The notes under the pieces: model-generated
Databases searched by the model: none
What the model was told of the DNA's origin: nothing
The model's input: the letters and a program-made list of their open reading frames with translations, nothing else
Position numbers and translations under genes: made by a program
DNA from: Actinoplanes sp. TFC3
Lineage (GTDB): Bacteria; Actinomycetota; Actinomycetes; Mycobacteriales; Micromonosporaceae
Direction of reading: 5' to 3'
DNA: 64,000 bases
Assembly: GCF_001553785.1 (NCBI RefSeq)
Contig: NZ_LOJP01000014.1
Span: forward strand, 62,001 to 126,000
Part shown: positions 60,551 through 64,000 of the stretch, piece after piece
Numbering within the stretch: position 1 is the first letter of the stretch
How the letters are laid out: each line of letters begins with the position of its first letter

Positions 60551-61309
60551 GTGCAGACACTGCGATTCACCGCCGAGTCCTCGTTGGACGCCATCATCGA
60601 GCGGGACTTCACCCTCGGATCGATTCCCGGCGTGCTGTGGTCGCCGCCCTCGGCTGCCGGCCGGGCACCGCTGGTGCTGATGGGCCACGGCGGCGGCACC
60701 CACAAGAAGGCCCCGGCCATGAGCGGGCGGGCGCGGCTGCTGGTGGCCGGGTGCGGCTTGCATGTTGCCGTCATCGACGCCCCCGGCCACGGCGACCGGA
60801 CGCGCTCGGAGCACGACGAGAAAGAGATCGCCGAGCTGTTCCGGGCTCGGGCGGCAGGGGAGCCGGAGGGCCCGATCGTGGTGCGCTACAACACTTGTCT
60901 GGCCACTCTGGCCGTACCCGAATGGCATGCAGTCCTGGACGCTCTGCTCTGCTGGCTGGGCGGGGAACGGCGGGTCGGGTACTTCGGGTTGAACATGGCC
61001 ACCGCTATCGGGGTGCCGTTTGTGGCCTCCGAACCGCGCATCTCGGCGGCTGTCTTCGGGCAGCACTGGCCTGACGCGTTAGCCGAGACAGCCCGGCGGA
61101 TCACCGTGCCGATCGAGTACGTGATGCAGTGGGACGACGAGCACATCCCTCGCTCCTCGGCGCTGGAGCTGTTCGACGCCTTCGGTTCACCGGAGAAAAC
61201 GCTGCATGCCAATGCGGGACGGCACAAGGACTTACCGCGCTTCGAGGCCGAAAGCGCGGTCCGGTTCTTCGCCCGGCACCTCAGCGCGCCCCCTCCATCA
61301 GCCGGCTGA
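60551..61309 (+). CDS. Alpha/beta-hydrolase-fold protein lacking the catalytic serine
   Basis: 252-aa protein of the dienelactone-hydrolase-like group. Oxyanion region 'LVLMGHGGGTHKK' (about 38-50), 'VIDAPGHGDR', and the acid and base regions 'MQWDDEHIPRSS' and 'NAGRHKDLPRFE' are conserved. The nucleophile elbow, normally GLSMG, reads 'FGLNMATAIG': Asn replaces Ser. GTG 60551 has GAAGGG 8 bp upstream. It may be a non-catalytic relative or have changed chemistry. Preceded by a leader ORF. Confidence 0.85.
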   Translation: MQTLRFTAESSLDAIIERDFTLGSIPGVLWSPPSAAGRAPLVLMGHGGGTHKKAPAMSGRARLLVAGCGLHVAVIDAPGHGDRTRSEHDEKEIAELFRARAAGEPEGPIVVRYNTCLATLAVPEWHAVLDALLCWLGGERRVGYFGLNMATAIGVPFVASEPRISAAVFGQHWPDALAETARRITVPIEYVMQWDDEHIPRSSALELFDAFGSPEKTLHANAGRHKDLPRFEAESAVRFFARHLSAPPPSAG

Positions 61310-61441
61310 TCGGGCGCACCGCCGTGCCCAGCGCGACCGACAGCGACAGGTCGACCGGGGGCAGCAGCAGCTCGGCGAGGCTGGCGCTGGCACAGGCGGG
61401 TTGCGCAGTCATGGGCGTCGACTGACCGCCGCGCCCGGTGG

Positions 61442-62911
61442 TCAAACCGCCGAGGCCACCTGGTCGCGTCCGGCGTGCTTGGCGGCGTACAGGGCACGGT
61501 CGGCGGCCAGCACCAGGTCGTCCACGCTCAGGCAGGGATCCGGGATGCCGGCCAGGCCCACCGACACCGTGACGGTGCGCAGCCGCCCCGGACCCACGGC
61601 GATCGGGGCGGCGGCAATGCCCCGGCGGACCCGCTCACCGACCAGGCGGGCCTCGGTCAGGTCGGTGCCGGGCAGCACAACCGCGAACTCCTCGCCGCCG
61701 TAGCGCGCCACCAGATCCCCGGGCCGCACGAGCCGGCGCAGGCGATCAGCCACCTCCATGAGCACCTGGTCGCCGACGCTGTGGCCGTACGTGTCGTTGA
61801 CGGTCTTGAAGTGATCGACGTCCAGCAGCAGCATCGCGACCGGCGCGCCCGAGCGCACCGAACGGGCGGTCTCGGTGTGCAGGGCCTGCGTGAGGTAACC
61901 GCGGCTGCGCAGCCCGGTAAGGCCGTCGGTGATCGCCGCGATCCGCTGGGCCTGCACGAGACCGGCCATGCGGGCGAGCACGAGCAGGAACAGCAGCGCG
62001 CACACGATGGTGCCGGACAGGATCGGGGCCCCGGCGCCACGCAGATGCTGCACCAGCATGGTGCCGGGCGCCAGCAGCGCTGCGGCGGCGAGCAGAGCCA
62101 GCCGCCCCGGGGTGGCGTCCGGGGTCATCACCGGGCTCGGCGCGATCATCGTGGTCATGGACGGGTGCAGCAGGCCCGCGGCGAGAATGAACTAGGCGGC
62201 CATCCAGATCGCGTCCACATAGGTCGCTACCATGTACGAGCCGCTGAGCGCCTGCACGCTGTAGGTGATGTCGGCGACCAGGGTGAGGGCGAGGCAGGTG
62301 CCCACCGTGGCGAGCGACACCGTACGCGGCCCGGCCCCGATCAGCAGCCGGGCGCCCACCGCGATCAGCAGCAGGTCGCCGATCGGGTACGCCAGCGCGA
62401 CCAGGGTGTCGCTGCGCTCGCCGCCGGCCGCCAGCGTGGGCGAGATGACCAGCGCGTACACCAGGAAACCGGCGCCTACCGCGACGATGGCGGTGTCCAC
62501 CAGCCCGGCCAGATCCCAGCCCGGGGTGCGCCGGCGCACGAGCACGACGAGCCCGGCGGCCAGCAGCAGGTACGTGGTCAGGTAGGCCAGGTCGGACAGG
62601 TTGAGGTAGGTGACGCGCTCGGTGGTCAGCGTGGTGATCCAGAACATCAGGTCACCGATCACCCCGGTCACCGCGCCGGCGGCGATGAGCAGCAGCCCGC
62701 CGCGGACCTGCAGGTGCCGGCGCGCGGCCAGCAGCGCGGCGACGGCCATGCTCGCGTCCGCGCTGGCGTACATCATGGCCTGCTCGGGTTCCCAGCCCGG
62801 ACCGTGCGAGAGCAGCGCGTAGTACAAAGCGATGGTGACGGGCGCCGCGACCAGGAACCACTGCCAGCCGGCCAGGCGCCGGGGCAGGGCGAGGACGTCG
62901 GATCTGCTCAT
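61442..62911 (-). pseudogene. Membrane diguanylate cyclase (GGDEF) gene split by one in-frame TAG
   Basis: One reading frame of 490 codons interrupted only by TAG at 62192-62194. Upstream (62911-62195) are 239 residues with about seven membrane helices. Downstream, the frame resumes FILAAGLLHPSMTTM, two more helices, then a GGDEF domain (about 315-480: 'DGLTGLRSRGYL', 'LLLDVDHFKTVNDTYGHSVGDQ', 'ARYGGEEFAVVLP'). The catalytic GGEEF is intact. A Tyr codon (TAC to TAG) probably mutated, or it is a sequencing error. Reinitiation at ATG 62158 could still yield a 238-aa cyclase. Confidence 0.8.
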
Positions 62912-62981
62912 GGCCTCCAGCGTGGGGCCGGAGGGGGTCTCACAACGGTCCGGGACGGGTGCGAATCAGGTGTGCGGGCAG

Positions 62982-63533
62982 CTACCGGATCCAGCGGTAA
63001 CGGTAGGGCTGGTACGCGCTACGCACCGCCGCGATCGTCACGACTTTGCGGCGCATGTCGTAGCGGCGGCTGCTCTGCTCGATGACCCACAGCCGGGTGC
63101 GGGCCGGGTTCGCCCAGGCCTGCACCAGCTGCACGTGCTCCTGCGAGCGGTCGCGGGGCACCAGGTGCAGCAGCGCGTCGCCGCGGCGCACGTCGGCCCA
63201 GCGGACCCGGTTCGCCACCGCCGGGATCTCCCAGGTGACCAGAGCGCGGCCCAGACCGGGTGCGGCCGGGTCGATCGCCCAGGCCATCGACACCATGCCG
63301 GAGCAGTCGGGGCGGTAGCGCCGGCCGCGGTTGACGTCCCAGCGCGCGTCGGCGTTGCTCTGCGAGTACTGGATGCCGCGCCGCAGCCAGTCGGCGGCGC
63401 GGGCGATGACCTGGTTGCGGGTGATCGTCCCGCCGTAGTGCACGGCCGCCGCGGCTGCGGGTGGCGGGGCCGCCAGCACGGCGCCGGCGGTGGCCAGGGT
63501 CAGGATCCAGGACAGGCGATGTCGTACGGGCAT
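62982..63533 (-). CDS. Secreted NlpC/P60-like protein
   Basis: 183-aa exported protein with a signal peptide (about 1-29, ending 'PPAAAAAVHYG'). A papain-like cysteine core follows: 'QVIARAADWLRRGIQYSQS', catalytic-type Cys in 'RPDCSGMVSMAWAI' and His in 'SQEHVQLVQAW'. A role in cell-wall peptide cleavage is likely but the specificity is unknown. ATG 63533 is chosen to give a normal signal peptide; ATG 63545 adds four residues. It lies downstream of the LCP gene on the same strand. Confidence 0.75.
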   Translation of the reverse strand: MPVRHRLSWILTLATAGAVLAAPPPAAAAAVHYGGTITRNQVIARAADWLRRGIQYSQSNADARWDVNRGRRYRPDCSGMVSMAWAIDPAAPGLGRALVTWEIPAVANRVRWADVRRGDALLHLVPRDRSQEHVQLVQAWANPARTRLWVIEQSSRRYDMRRKVVTIAAVRSAYQPYRYRWIR

Positions 63534-63568
63534 GCCTGTCAGCATGTCGCGCCGGGCCCGGCGGTGGG

Positions 63569-64000
63569 TCAGCTTTGCGTGATCCAATCCGGATGGGCCT
63601 GCAGGAAGGTGGCCACGGTGTCCTTCTTGACCGAGCGCAGCAGGTCCATGGTGTCGTCGCTGAGGATCTCGACGTCGCCCAGGCCCGCGATCGAGTCGGA
63701 GTTGAAGGTGCCGGCGTTGGTCTTGATGGTGACCAGGTCGTCGGGGTTGGTGTTCTTCATCGCGAATGCCCAGTCCTCCAGCGGGATCCCGCCGCCGTCG
63801 ACGGTCATGGTCTTGCCGATCGCCGACAGCAGGCTGGGCAGCTTGGTCGGCTGGTTGAAGCCCGACTTGACCGCCTGCTTGAGGATCGCCTTGAGCAGCT
63901 GCTGCTGGTGGCGCTGGCGGCCGTAGTCGGAGTCCTTGTTGGCCAGCAGATCACGCTGGCGGGCGTAGTCGTGCGCCTCGACCGGGGTGAAGCAGTGGTC
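63569..64000 (-). CDS. LytR-CpsA-Psr (LCP) family protein, C-terminal part (cut by window edge)
   Basis: The final 143 residues of an LCP phosphotransferase, which attaches wall glycopolymers to peptidoglycan. It shows the conserved 'ARQRDLLANKDSDYGRQRHQQQLLKAILKQ' segment, whose arginines bind the polyprenyl-pyrophosphate substrate, followed by 'LPSLLSAIGKTMTVD'. The short tail ends 'FLQAHPDWITQS'. The N-terminal membrane anchor and first half of the domain lie beyond 64000. Confidence 0.85.
   Translation of the reverse strand, partial: DHCFTPVEAHDYARQRDLLANKDSDYGRQRHQQQLLKAILKQAVKSGFNQPTKLPSLLSAIGKTMTVDGGGIPLEDWAFAMKNTNPDDLVTIKTNAGTFNSDSIAGLGDVEILSDDTMDLLRSVKKDTVATFLQAHPDWITQS

Noticed and set aside
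61281..61412. 43-codon minus-strand frame between the hydrolase and GGDEF genes
   Set aside because: Reads plausibly but has no Shine-Dalgarno, overlaps the hydrolase tail and matches nothing known.
1..64000. CRISPR arrays, tRNA or rRNA genes, biosynthetic gene clusters
   Set aside because: No regularly spaced short repeats, no tRNA-like cloverleaf noticed, no rRNA sequence, and no polyketide or peptide synthase modules.

Overview
The window is high-GC actinobacterial DNA with many GTG starts, lipobox lipoproteins, a class I lysyl-tRNA synthetase, a GerMN-type lipoprotein beside a two-component system, and a solitary fliQ. Together these suggest a motile-spore actinomycete such as Actinoplanes or a relative in the Micromonosporaceae; this is inference, because no rRNA or other marker is present.

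The dominant structure is a giant, spacer-less inverted repeat. Bases 1-22733 are the reverse complement of bases 22734-45466 (paired coordinates always sum to 45467). I see no indels and only seven base differences, all between 7.8 and 11.8 kb of the left arm. The axis falls inside a Ser/Thr protein-kinase gene, at a 16-bp palindrome that the native gene probably already contained. The left arm runs off the window edge. Every gene of the first 22.7 kb is therefore present twice, head-on. An assembly or amplification fold-back at a contig end is the most economical reading; a real fold-back duplication or a replicated hairpin end is the alternative.

Arm content, from the outside inward (left-arm order): a NitT/TauT-type ABC importer (two permeases and a binding protein; its ATPase lies only in the single-copy flank at 45950) with a divergent IclR regulator; a GNAT acetyltransferase preceded by the remnant of another GNAT; a TetR-MMPL exporter pair; two STAS-domain proteins followed by a GGDEF remnant; a response regulator, histidine kinase and GerMN lipoprotein; a lytic transglycosylase; a secreted pyroglutamyl-peptidase-like protein; an orphan fliQ; two tandem sugar-binding lipoproteins without a transporter; two more lipoproteins; a 540-aa unknown; a GT4 glycosyltransferase; a class A penicillin-binding protein; and the truncated kinase.

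The single-copy right flank (45467-64000) holds the end of the ABC operon; a secreted beta-propeller protein; a pterin dehydratase/glyoxalase fusion; an aldehyde dehydrogenase; a LacI regulator and a secreted GH13-CBM20 alpha-amylase that share a 14-bp motif; a Roadblock protein; class I LysRS; a Nei-type glycosylase without the usual N-terminal proline; a CHASE3 histidine kinase; an SDR/TetR divergent pair with two clear operators; an alpha/beta hydrolase without its nucleophilic serine, behind a short leader ORF; a membrane GGDEF gene split by one amber codon; an NlpC/P60-like protein; and the 3' part of an LCP ligase gene.
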